Assembly: GCA_964387935.1 (NCBI GenBank)
Contig: CAYLZN010000262.1
Span: 1-8,384, forward strand
Direction: 5' to 3'
Length of the DNA: 8,384 nucleotides
From: CAYLZN01 sp964387935
GTDB taxonomy: Bacteria; Acidobacteriota; Vicinamibacteria; Vicinamibacterales; JAFNAJ01
Below the pieces are notes generated by a model, which saw nothing but the letters and a program-made list of their open reading frames with translations, had not been told where the DNA came from and searched no databases. This document shows positions 1-6,483 of the stretch, piece after piece. The position numbers and the translations under genes are program-made. How positions within the stretch are numbered: position 1 is the first letter of the stretch; the number at the start of each line of letters is the position of its first letter.

Positions 1-1676
1 CGCGGGCCGTGCGCATCTACAAGACCTACGGCAGCGATGCCATCGCCCTGATCCGCGCCAACCCCTACCGCCTCGCGCGCGACATCCGCGGCATCGGGTT
101 CGTCACCGCCGATGGCATCGCGTCGAAGCTCGGCATCGAGCGAACCGCCATGATTCGCGTGCGGGCCGGCGTGGGGTGGGTGCTGGCCCAGGCGCTGGAC
201 AAGGGCCACTGCGGCCTCCCGCGCGAGGACCTGGCGGAGGCGGCCGCACGGCAACTCCAGGTCGAGGCGGACCTGGTCTCGGACGCGTTGCGCCTCGAGG
301 TCGAGGCCGGCGAGGTCGTGGCCGACACGGTCGGCGATCGCGCGGTGGTGTTCCTGGCGGGACTGCACACCGCGGAGCGCGTGATCGCCGAGCGGTTGCG
401 GGCGTTGTCGGCGGGCCGCCCTCCGTGGCCCGTGATCGATGCGGACAAGGCGACGCCGTGGGCCGAGGCCAAGCTGGCGATCACCCTGGGGTCGGGGCAG
501 CGCGAGGCACTGAAACGCGCCGTGTCGGAGCGCATCCTGGTCGTGACGGGCGGTCCGGGTGTCGGGAAGACCACCCTGCTCCAGGCCATCCTGCGCATCC
601 TCACGGCAAAGGGGGTCCGACCGCTGCTCGCCGCGCCCACCGGGCGCGCCGCCAAGCGGATGACGGAGTCGACCGGCATCGAGGCCCGTACGATTCACCG
701 CCTGCTCGAGGTCGATCCGCGTACCGGCGGGTTCCGCCGCGACGAGCGCAATCCCCTCGAGGGCGACCTCGTCGTGGTGGACGAGATGTCCATGGTGGAC
801 GTCCCGCTCCTGCACTCGCTGCTGAAGGCCGTGCCGTCGCACGCCGCGCTGCTGCTGGTCGGCGACGTCGATCAGCTCCCGTCGGTGGGCCCCGGCCAGG
901 TGCTGCGCGACATCATCGATGCCGGGACCGTACCGGTCGTGCGGCTCACCGAGGTCTTCAGGCAGGCGGCCCGCAGCTGGATCGTGCGCGCGGCGCACCG
1001 GATCAACGAGGGCGTCATGCCCGAGTGGCCGCCCGCGGGCGAGGGCGACTTCTTCTTCGTGGACGCGCCGGAGCCGGAGGACGCGCAACGCCGCATCCTG
1101 CAAATCGTCCGGGAGCGCATCCCGCAGCGCTTCGGCCTGGACCCGGTGCGCGACGTGCAGGTGCTGTGTCCGATGAACCGCGGCGGCCTCGGCGCGCGCG
1201 CGCTCAACGTGGACCTGCAGCGCGCCCTCAACCCGTCGAAGGGGCCGACGGTCGAACGTTTCGGATGGACCTTCGCCGTGGGCGACAAGGTGATGCAAAT
1301 CGAAAACGACTACGACAAGGACGTCTACAACGGCGACCTCGGCCTCGTCTCCGCCCTCGACCCTGACCAGCAGACGCTGACGGTCGACTTCGACGGCCGA
1401 CCGGTCGTGTACGACTTCGGGGAGCTGGACCGGCTGGCGCTCGCCTACGCGACGAGCATCCACAAGGCCCAGGGATCGGAGTACCCGGCCGTGGTCATCC
1501 CGGTGACGACGCAGCACTATCTGATGCTGAAACGCAATTTGCTCTACACGGCGGTAACGAGAGGACGGCAGCTCGTGGTGCTCGTCGGGCAGATGCGGGC
1601 GCTGGCCATCGCAGTGCGCGGCGCGCAGGAAGAACGGCGCTGGTCCAAGCTGCGCGAGTGGATGATCGGACCGTGA
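1..1676 (+). CDS. recD2: RecD2-type ATP-dependent DNA helicase, C-terminal part (5' end outside window)
   Basis: Superfamily 1B 5'-3' DNA helicase of the RecD2/TraA-like family, which acts in DNA repair and replication-fork maintenance without RecBC. The frame is open to the left edge (Arg-Ala-Val-Arg-Ile-Tyr), so the GTG at 9 is internal, not the start. RecD2 proteins are about 720-740 residues; roughly 558 are present and the first ~170 are missing. Counting from the GTG at 9: a helix-hairpin-helix region at the start (NPYRLARDIRGIGFVTAD), Q-motif Gln164, Walker A GGPGVGKTT at 181-189, Walker B VVVDEMSMVD with D258/E259, GDVDQLPSVGPG (motif III), IHKAQGSEYP at about 484-493, and NLLYTAVTRGR at 510-520 with the motif VI arginine R518. 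All helicase motifs look intact. It stops at TGA 1674-1676 and converges on the TPM gene. Family call is secure; RecD2 rather than another RecD-like protein rests on the HhH region and motif spacing. Confidence 0.94.
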   Translation, partial: RAVRIYKTYGSDAIALIRANPYRLARDIRGIGFVTADGIASKLGIERTAMIRVRAGVGWVLAQALDKGHCGLPREDLAEAAARQLQVEADLVSDALRLEVEAGEVVADTVGDRAVVFLAGLHTAERVIAERLRALSAGRPPWPVIDADKATPWAEAKLAITLGSGQREALKRAVSERILVVTGGPGVGKTTLLQAILRILTAKGVRPLLAAPTGRAAKRMTESTGIEARTIHRLLEVDPRTGGFRRDERNPLEGDLVVVDEMSMVDVPLLHSLLKAVPSHAALLLVGDVDQLPSVGPGQVLRDIIDAGTVPVVRLTEVFRQAARSWIVRAAHRINEGVMPEWPPAGEGDFFFVDAPEPEDAQRRILQIVRERIPQRFGLDPVRDVQVLCPMNRGGLGARALNVDLQRALNPSKGPTVERFGWTFAVGDKVMQIENDYDKDVYNGDLGLVSALDPDQQTLTVDFDGRPVVYDFGELDRLALAYATSIHKAQGSEYPAVVIPVTTQHYLMLKRNLLYTAVTRGRQLVVLVGQMRALAIAVRGAQEERRWSKLREWMIGP

Positions 1677-1721
1677 CCGAAAACCGAAAACCGGAAACTG
1701 GAAACTGGAAACTGGAAACTG
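1677..1721. repeat. 7-bp tandem array between convergent genes
   Basis: Starts at the base after the recD2 stop codon and ends 3 bp short of the TPM stop. In register the units are CCGAAAA (1677), CCGAAAA (1684), CCGGAAA (1691), CTGGAAA (1698, 1705, 1712) and a final CTG. The units change stepwise along the array rather than at random. It fills essentially all of the 48-bp convergent gap. It has no hairpin with a T-run, so it is not a recognisable intrinsic terminator. Confidence 0.85.
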
Positions 1722-1724
1722 TCC

Positions 1725-2552
1725 CTACCAGGAAGATCCCCCGCCCCCGCCGCCGCTACTGCCGCCGCCGAACCCGCCGAACCCGCCACTGAACCCGCCG
1801 CCGCCCCCGAACGTGCCGCCGTAGCCGCCGCCGCCCCAGCCGCTCCAGGGCCCGCCGCCCCAGTAGACATTGCGGCCGCGTCGCGAGCGGGCGCTGCCTC
1901 GACTCCGGCTCGCGCTCGAGATGACGAGGAGCAGGACCACGAACAGCAGCACCAGGGTGATGATGAGCACGCTCGGCACGGCCGCCGTCTCCCTCGAGCG
2001 GCTCCGGCCCGGGGGCGGGAGGTCATCGATGCTCACCCCGCGAGCCTGGGCGATGCGTCCGCCCAGCGCGCGCACGCCGGCCAGCAGCCCCGCTCCGTAG
2101 TCCCCGCTGCGGAAGTGTGGCGTCATCACCCGGCGCGACGTCTCTCCGGCCAACCCGTCGGTGATGAATTCCTCGAGTCCGTACCCCACTTCGACCCAGA
2201 CGCGGCGGTCCTCCACCGCCAGCAGGATCAGCAGGCCGTTGTCCTTGCCCTTCTCGCCGATCCCGCGCCCATGGTTCTTGTACAGCTCGTTCGCGTAGTC
2301 GCGGATGTCCCCGTAGTCCGGCTGGAACGTGTCGATCGTGACCACGACGACGACGTCGCCCGTCGCGGCCTGGAGCGCGCGGATGAGCCGATCCATCTCG
2401 CGCTCGCTTGGGCCGTCGATGACGCCGGCCAGGTCGTTGACCGGTTCGGTGAGGACCGGCAGCCTGGCAGACTGGGCGAGCGCCGGCTGGAGACTCAGCG
2501 TCCAGGCGAGCAGGCCCAGAGCGAGCGTCGTCCTCCTCCGCGCGCGGGTCAC
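1725..2552 (-). CDS. TPM-domain (YgcG/Psb32-like) secreted, membrane-anchored protein with Gly-rich tail
   Basis: TPM (TPM_phosphatase, PF04536-type) proteins are exported and tethered; some have phosphatase activity or help photosystem or envelope repair, but bacterial roles are mostly unknown. Numbering from the alternative GTG at 2564: basic N-terminus and signal peptide to about residue 30 (QPALA|QSARL); TPM domain about 38-175, including VVVVVTIDTF, the conserved KDNGLLILLAVEDRRVWVEVGYGLE stretch and ITDGLAG; hydrophobic span about 197-216; Arg/Ser-rich linker; then a Gly/Ser/Trp-rich tail ending SSW, typical of the family. I chose the GTG at 2552 because it overlaps the upstream stop as GTGA (2549-2552), has GGTGG eight bases upstream, and gives a normal signal peptide; GTG 2564 (four residues longer) is possible. 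Last gene of the minus-strand operon. The LemA partner often found beside TPM genes is not in the window. Confidence 0.9.
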   Translation of the reverse strand: MTRARRRTTLALGLLAWTLSLQPALAQSARLPVLTEPVNDLAGVIDGPSEREMDRLIRALQAATGDVVVVVTIDTFQPDYGDIRDYANELYKNHGRGIGEKGKDNGLLILLAVEDRRVWVEVGYGLEEFITDGLAGETSRRVMTPHFRSGDYGAGLLAGVRALGGRIAQARGVSIDDLPPPGRSRSRETAAVPSVLIITLVLLFVVLLLVISSASRSRGSARSRRGRNVYWGGGPWSGWGGGGYGGTFGGGGGFSGGFGGFGGGSSGGGGGGSSW

Positions 2553-3295
2553 CGACGGGTCCACCCGTCCACGTACGCCACGAGTTGTTCAACGGCGGCG
2601 AGGTACTCGGGATAGAGCCTGGCCGCCTCGTCTGCGCTCAGCACGGGGTCCGCTTCGAGGCCGAGGACGCGCGATATCGCCACGGCGGCGGTCCGGTCGA
2701 ACCTCGCGACGACCGCCGTGCGATCGGCGATCGATTCTCCGGCAAACCCCTGAAGACGTGCGATGTTGCCGAGAAGCGACGACAGCGCCCAGGCGGACAC
2801 GAGAATCAGCTCCGCCAGGGCTTCCGCCCGCCCTCGCGCTTCGAGGTAGCCTTCCCTCAGGTGCACGAGGTGGCTTTTCGCGCGCGATTCGCAGCCGCGA
2901 CGCAGGTCTTCCGGGCCGACCGCGATGCCGGCGAACGGATCCTGCCCGTAGAGCGGGACGTGGTTGGCGATGATGTCGTCGTACTCCAGCGGAAACGCGT
3001 CCAGCGAGCGCACGAACTCCTCGCGGCCGAGCAGCAGCGGAATCTGCAGTCCGCTCCGCCGCCAGCCGTCCGTGTAGGGCGCGCAGGCGACGAGGTCGTC
3101 GTAGGTCACCTTGTCCAGCAGGCCGAGGGCATCGCCAAGCGTCACCCCGTGGGACCGGGGGGTATCGGCGCCCGAACGGATGCGAGGGCCAAAGGCGACG
3201 AGCGTCGAGAGCCGAGTGCCGAAGATGGCCTGCAGGTTCGCGGCGAGGGCGGCGTAGGCGTCCTTCAGATCGGGAGGTACGGTCAGGGAACCCAT
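2549..3295 (-). CDS. Nucleotidyltransferase-like protein with apparently degenerate active site
   Basis: A 248-residue soluble protein. Residues 25-60 resemble the opening of a minimal nucleotidyltransferase fold: LSTLVAFGPRIRSG at 29-42 takes the place of the usual hydrophobic-GSRARG motif, but the Ser is Pro37 and no Asp-x-Asp follows, only GVTLGDALGLL. The remainder, with PLLLGREEFVRSLDAFPLEY at 86-105, the NHVPLYGQDPF segment at 111-121 and a helical half rich in Ala/Leu/Arg (about 130-245), matches my memory of uncharacterised proteins annotated as nucleotidyltransferase-like. Adenylyl or nucleotidyl transfer is therefore doubtful; a binding or scaffold role is equally possible. Start: ATG 3295 overlaps the methyltransferase stop by 13 bp. 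The open frame runs on to 3418, but that part lies wholly inside the methyltransferase and lacks a domain. No strong Shine-Dalgarno is seen, so translation is probably coupled. The downstream TPM gene overlaps its stop. Confidence 0.72.
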   Translation of the reverse strand: MGSLTVPPDLKDAYAALAANLQAIFGTRLSTLVAFGPRIRSGADTPRSHGVTLGDALGLLDKVTYDDLVACAPYTDGWRRSGLQIPLLLGREEFVRSLDAFPLEYDDIIANHVPLYGQDPFAGIAVGPEDLRRGCESRAKSHLVHLREGYLEARGRAEALAELILVSAWALSSLLGNIARLQGFAGESIADRTAVVARFDRTAAVAISRVLGLEADPVLSADEAARLYPEYLAAVEQLVAYVDGWTRR

Positions 3296-4338
3296 GATGT
3301 CGATGTCTGGTCGGCCTGGCGCTCGAACAGGTAATGCGACACGAACCACTCGGTGCCCTGGCGACAGGCGAACAGCTCCGCGCAGGCCATGAAGAAGATG
3401 CGCCAGCGCGCAACCCACCGTGCCACCTGGTCCGGCCCGTAGGTGACGGCGAACAGCCGGCGCACCTCATCGCCGGCCGCGTCCATCCGGCGAAGCCACG
3501 CGTCGAGCGTGCGCGCGTAGTGTAGTCCGTTTACGCGCCAGTGGTCGAGGAGGTGAAGGGCTTCCTGAAAGTACAAGAGGAGGTGATCCGACGGCATCTG
3601 CCCACCCGTGAAGAAGTGCCTGGCCATCCAGTCGCCGGGACCCGCGTCCACGTAGGGATAGGCGTGCGCCCGGTGCACGAAGATGTGCACGAACAGGCGG
3701 CCGCCGGGTCGCAGCCACAGCGCCACACGCCGCAGCAGGACCTCGTAGTTCCGCATGTGCTCGAACATCTCGACGGAGACGACGCGGTCGAACGTTGCGG
3801 CCGGGTCGAAGTGGTTCATGTCCGCCGTGACGACACGCACGTTGGCGAGCCCCCGCGCGGCCGCGGCGCGCTCGATGAACGCTCTCTGCGAGGCCGAGTT
3901 CGACACCGCCGTGATCCGGCTGCCCGGGTAACGCTCCGCCATCCACAGCGTCAACGAGCCCCAGCCGCAGCCCAGTTCCAGCACCTCCTGCCCATCCGTG
4001 AGCTGGGCCCGCTCGCAGGTGAGCGCGAGCATGGCGTCCTCGGCCTCGGCGAGCGACGCCGTCGGGGTCGAGAACCAGCACGAGCTGTATTTCAGGCGTG
4101 GCCCGAGCACCAGGCGAAAGAATTCCGGGGGCACCTCATAGTGCTGTTCGTTCGCCGCGGTGGTGTCGATGGCGACAGGGCTCTCCCGCAACGACGCCAC
4201 GTGACGCATGAAGTGGGCCTGGGTTTCCTCGAGGGAACCGCGGTCTTCGAGGCGCAGGCGACGGGCGAGATTCCGCCGGATTCCGAGACGGATGACCACG
4301 TCAGGGACGCGTCCGGTTTCGAGCAGACGGTCGAGCAT
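3283..4338 (-). CDS. Cyclopropane-fatty-acyl-phospholipid synthase-like SAM methyltransferase
   Basis: Class I SAM-dependent methyltransferase of the CFA/mycolic acid cyclopropane synthase family (PF02353-like), which adds a methylene or methyl group across double bonds of membrane-lipid acyl chains. Numbered from the alternative GTG at 4347: HYEVPPEFF at 69-77, the family's YSSCWF at 87-92 (Cys90), SAM motif VLELGCGWGSLTLW at 122-135, acidic TADMNHFD, VVSVEMFEHM with Glu196 at the position of the family's catalytic glutamate, LRPGGRLFVHIFVHR, and HYARTLDAW at 276-284. Length of 351-354 residues is slightly shorter than E. coli Cfa; no extra N-terminal domain. Start: ATG 4338 lies 5 bp after the DUF1295 stop; GTG 4347 would overlap that stop as GTGA and add three residues. 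The longer open frame to 4716 is out-of-frame sequence of the DUF1295 gene. The adjacent DUF1295 membrane protein suggests the two cooperate on the same lipid, perhaps to a methylated or cyclopropanated chain; the exact product cannot be read from sequence. Confidence 0.88.
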   Translation of the reverse strand: MLDRLLETGRVPDVVIRLGIRRNLARRLRLEDRGSLEETQAHFMRHVASLRESPVAIDTTAANEQHYEVPPEFFRLVLGPRLKYSSCWFSTPTASLAEAEDAMLALTCERAQLTDGQEVLELGCGWGSLTLWMAERYPGSRITAVSNSASQRAFIERAAAARGLANVRVVTADMNHFDPAATFDRVVSVEMFEHMRNYEVLLRRVALWLRPGGRLFVHIFVHRAHAYPYVDAGPGDWMARHFFTGGQMPSDHLLLYFQEALHLLDHWRVNGLHYARTLDAWLRRMDAAGDEVRRLFAVTYGPDQVARWVARWRIFFMACAELFACRQGTEWFVSHYLFERQADQTSTSWVP

Positions 4339-4343
4339 GGACG

Positions 4344-5156
4344 TCACGAACCGGCCGTGCGAGGGAACCACGGCACAAACGCGCTCGTCGTCCGCTGGTA
4401 CTCGCGGTAGGCCTCGCCGCGGCGGGCGACGGCAGCCGCCTCGGTTGCCGGGATGCCGGTGACGCCGAGCAGCAGGTACAGCATCACGACCGGGCACGCG
4501 ACGGCGAGGAAGCCGTAGGGGGCCGACCACGCGACCACGGCGTATGCGACCCAGATGACCCACTCGAAGAAGTAGTTGGGATGTCGGCTGTATCGCCACA
4601 AGCCGACGTTGCACACACGGCCCTTGTGGCGCGGGTCGGCCTTGAACCGGGCGAGCTGCCGATCCGCCGTCGATTCGCCCAGCAGGCCGACCGCCCACAC
4701 CGCCACGCCTGCCCACTCGAGCGGCGCGATCGCCGGCGCCGGCTTGGCCAGCGCCAGCGCGAAGGGCAGCGAGAAGAATGCGGCCGCGGCGCCCTGGGCC
4801 TGGAAGAACCAGAGCATCCGTCGGGTGAGCGCGGGACCCCAGGAGCGCCGCAGGTCCTGGTAGCGGGCATCTTCGACCGGGTGATGGCCCATCACCCGGA
4901 CATACAGGTAGCCGGCGAGGCGCAGGCTCCAGGCCGTGACGATGGCCACAATCAGCGCTGCCCGCGCGGGCACCGGGTGGGACACCACCGCGTACACCAC
5001 CACGAGGATCGCGAAGCTGGCAGACCAGGCGATGTCGACGATGCCGTAGTTGTCGATGCGGACGGCGACCCTCCAGACTGCCAGCATGCCAGCGGCGCTG
5101 CAGACGAGACCGACGAGCAGCAGGGGGAGGAAGACGGGCTCGAACATCACTGCCAA
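4344..5156 (-). CDS. DUF1295 / steroid 5-alpha-reductase-fold integral membrane protein
   Basis: Polytopic membrane protein of the DUF1295 family, related to steroid 5-alpha-reductases and isoprenylcysteine methyltransferases, enzymes that reduce or methylate lipid substrates in the membrane. Numbered from TTG 5156 (270 residues): hydrophobic stretches at about 8-30, 45-60, 66-86, 117-137, 147-160 and 197-231; IVDIAWS at 39-45; the C-terminal cofactor-site signature GLWRYSRHPNYFFEW at 185-199; and RGEAYREYQRTTSAFVPWFP at 246-265. All expected motifs are present. Start: TTG 5156 has GAGG (5163-5166) at an ideal 6-base spacing; GTG 5150 and ATG 5147 are in frame but 12 and 15 bases from it, so the start is uncertain by three residues. 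First gene of the minus operon; directly upstream is a 7-bp tandem repeat, so the transcript probably begins beyond or within that tract. Likely partner of the CFA-like methyltransferase downstream; the substrate is unknown. Confidence 0.88.
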   Translation of the reverse strand: MAVMFEPVFLPLLLVGLVCSAAGMLAVWRVAVRIDNYGIVDIAWSASFAILVVVYAVVSHPVPARAALIVAIVTAWSLRLAGYLYVRVMGHHPVEDARYQDLRRSWGPALTRRMLWFFQAQGAAAAFFSLPFALALAKPAPAIAPLEWAGVAVWAVGLLGESTADRQLARFKADPRHKGRVCNVGLWRYSRHPNYFFEWVIWVAYAVVAWSAPYGFLAVACPVVMLYLLLGVTGIPATEAAAVARRGEAYREYQRTTSAFVPWFPRTAGS

Positions 5157-5171
5157 GCTTAACCTCGATCT

Positions 5172-5206
5172 GGCGGGCGGCGGGCGGCTTGCGGCGGGCG
5201 GCTGGC
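5172..5206. repeat. 7-bp GC-rich tandem array upstream of the DUF1295 operon
   Basis: In 7-bp register: GGCGGGC (5172), GGCGGGC (5179), GGCTTGC (5186), GGCGGGC (5193), GGCTGGC (5200). The tract continues out of register as related GGC-rich sequence to about 5222. It starts 6 bp upstream of the DUF1295 Shine-Dalgarno complement (5163-5166), so on the minus strand it would form a C-rich stretch of the 5' leader or sit inside the promoter. It shares its period, but not its sequence, with the arrays at 1677 and 6414. Confidence 0.7.
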
Positions 5207-5257
5207 GGGCGGCGGCGGCTTGGTGCTGAATACGTTGTTTCCGTCGCGAACCGTCAC

Positions 5258-5427
5258 CTCACTGGAAGTGAGAGGACAGATCGACTGGTTCTTGAAGACT
5301 TGCGCCGTGCTGGCCGCGCGCCACGGGCCGCAGGCCTCAAGCCGGTACTCGCCCCGTGGCGTCCGGCCTCGACCGGATGCAGGATTCTGACGGATTGGTC
5401 AGCTACCGGTTGCCCTGCCGGCACCGG
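5258..5427 (+). promoter_or_regulatory. Candidate structured 5' leader of the YvcK-like gene
   Basis: The 281-bp divergent gap 5157-5437 has no gene. Its right part holds a series of inverted repeats: CTCACT/AGTGAG (5258-5263 with 5267-5272, 3-nt loop); CGCCACGGG/CCCGTGGCG (5319-5327 with 5353-5361, 9 bp) enclosing a small GGC/GCC hairpin (5333-5343); TCCGG/CCGGA (5362-5366 with 5373-5377); CTGAC/GTCAG (5387-5391 with 5398-5402); and CCGGT/ACCGG (5406-5410 with 5423-5427). The last would mask the first two bases of the YvcK Shine-Dalgarno. I matched it to no known riboswitch class, and high GC makes short stems common by chance. No convincing sigma70 promoter was found for either direction in this gap. 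Confidence 0.3.
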
Positions 5428-5431
5428 GGAG
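5426..5431 (+). promoter_or_regulatory. Shine-Dalgarno site that fixes the YvcK-like start
   Basis: GGGGAG lies six bases before the ATG at 5438. This supports 5438 over the upstream extension of the open frame to 5189 and over the second ATG at 5447, which is 15 bases away. Confidence 0.75.
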
Positions 5432-5437
5432 ACGACA

Positions 5438-6412
5438 ATGCGGCACATGAGAGTGCACGACCTGCGGATCGGCTGCCTCGGCGGGGGGACCGGGCTGCCG
5501 AGCCTGCTGGGAGGCCTGAAACACAACCCGTGGCTGCAGCTGAACGCGGTGGTCACCATGTTCGACAGCGGCGGCAGCTCGGGCGTGCTCCGCGACGAAC
5601 TCGGGGTGCTGCCTCCCGGGGACGTGCTCCGGTGTGCGCTGGCGCTCGCGCCGAACGAATCCGAAGCGCGACGCGTCCTGCTGACGCGCCTGCCGACGCT
5701 CGAGCACAAGAAGCTGGGCGGCCACACGGGGGGGAACCTCCTCCTGTCGATGATGGAGCAGTACAGCGGCGACTTCCTGTCGGCGGTCGACGGCCTGCGC
5801 GCGCTGCTGGGCTGCCAGGGCGCGGTGTGGCCGATCAGCGTCGAGCGGTCGTCGCTCTGCGCCGAGTACAGCGACGGCAGCCGCACGCGTGGGGAAGTGG
5901 AAGTCGATGCGTGGCAGGCCCAGGGGCGCCGCGTGGCACGCGTGTGGCTGGACCCGCCCGCGGTCATCCACCCGGCGGCCGCAGAGGCCATCCGCGACTT
6001 CGACGCGGTCACGATTGGGCCCGGAAGCTTCTTCACGAGCCTCATGCCCATCTTCCAGGTCGAAGGCGTCGGGGAGGCCCTTCGTGCGGTCGAGGGGCCG
6101 GTCATCTACATCGCGAACCTCCTGACCGAAGGCGGAGGCATGCGAGGGTTCACGGCGGGCGATGCGGTCCGCTGGATTGGCGAGGCCGTCGGGCGTCCGG
6201 TTGACGTGCTCGTCTACAACACGGGGCTGCCGACGCTCGACGTGATCGACCGCTACGCGGCCGAGCACAAGGAGCCGTTGCCGCTGGGCGAGGTGCCCGC
6301 CGGGTGCCAGGTCGTCTCGGGAGAGTTCTGGAGCCGCGACATCGCCCGCCACGATCGCCGGCGCCTCGCCTACAGCGTCTGGACCGTACTCGCCCAGCGC
6401 CTGTTCCGGTAG
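5438..6412 (+). CDS. YvcK/CofD-like protein (UDP-sugar-binding gluconeogenesis-factor family)
   Basis: 324-residue cytoplasmic protein with the Rossmann-like CofD/YvcK fold. YvcK binds UDP-GlcNAc and links carbon metabolism with cell-wall synthesis and shape; CofD makes coenzyme F420 intermediates. Visible motifs: LRIGCLGGGTGLPSLLGGLK at 9-28, TMFDSGGSSGVLRDELGVLPPGD at 40-62, KKLGGHTGGNLLLSMMEQYSG at 91-111, AVTIGPGSFFTSLMP at 190-204, IANLLTEGGGMRGFTAGD at 225-242 and VLVYNTGLP at 257-265. Length and motif order fit YvcK better than CofD, and no other F420 gene is in view. The usual YvcK DDGGSSG is DSGGSSG here, and the usual NLMTQPGET-type loop is NLLTEGGGM, so it belongs to a divergent branch. 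YvcK often neighbours rapZ and whiA; neither is here. A strong Shine-Dalgarno at 5426 sets the start; TAG ends it at 6410-6412. Confidence 0.85.
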   Translation: MRHMRVHDLRIGCLGGGTGLPSLLGGLKHNPWLQLNAVVTMFDSGGSSGVLRDELGVLPPGDVLRCALALAPNESEARRVLLTRLPTLEHKKLGGHTGGNLLLSMMEQYSGDFLSAVDGLRALLGCQGAVWPISVERSSLCAEYSDGSRTRGEVEVDAWQAQGRRVARVWLDPPAVIHPAAAEAIRDFDAVTIGPGSFFTSLMPIFQVEGVGEALRAVEGPVIYIANLLTEGGGMRGFTAGDAVRWIGEAVGRPVDVLVYNTGLPTLDVIDRYAAEHKEPLPLGEVPAGCQVVSGEFWSRDIARHDRRRLAYSVWTVLAQRLFR

Positions 6413-6413
6413 G

Positions 6414-6483
6414 CTCAGGCCTTGAGCCCTGAGCCCTGAGCCCTGAGCCCTGAGCCTTGAGCCTTGAGCCTCAGGTCTTGAGC
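6414..6483. repeat. Ten-unit 7-bp tandem array with inverted end units between convergent genes
   Basis: Ten heptamers in perfect register: CTCAGGC (6414), CTTGAGC (6421), CCTGAGC (6428, 6435, 6442, 6449), CTTGAGC (6456, 6463), CTCAGGT (6470), CTTGAGC (6477). The units at 6414 and 6470 carry CTCAGG, the inverse of the CCTGAG core, so hairpins can form, for example GGCTCA (6412-6417) with TGAGCC (6423-6428). The array begins at the second base after the YvcK stop and runs into the phosphoesterase gene, whose stop (6471-6473) and last codons lie in the final two units. The hairpins could hinder transcripts from both sides, but no U-tract follows. Confidence 0.88.

Noticed and set aside
9..11. 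GTG at 9 as the true start of the helicase
   Set aside because: The frame is open to the window edge with family-like residues (RAVRIYKTYG), and the protein would lack the N-terminal ~170 residues of RecD2.
176..1366. 396-residue plus-strand frame inside recD2
   Set aside because: Extremely Arg/Gly/Ala/Pro-rich, typical of an off-frame reading of a high-GC gene; recD2 motifs are all in the other frame.
1544..2026. 160-residue minus-strand frame across the recD2 end and TPM tail
   Set aside because: Low-complexity Ala/Gly/Arg composition comes from the Gly-rich TPM tail read in another frame, and it overlaps two well-supported genes.
4339..4716. N-terminal extension of the methyltransferase frame to 4716
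   Set aside because: It is Arg/Pro-rich shadow sequence of the DUF1295 gene in another frame and has no domain similarity.
5189..5437. N-terminal extension of the YvcK-like protein along the open frame from 5189
   Set aside because: The extension starts inside the heptamer tract and is low-complexity and Arg-rich; a good Shine-Dalgarno at 5426-5431 places the start at 5438, where the family's normal N-terminus begins.
6414..6483. Possible CRISPR-like repeat array
   Set aside because: The units are directly adjacent 7-mers with no spacers, and no cas gene is present.
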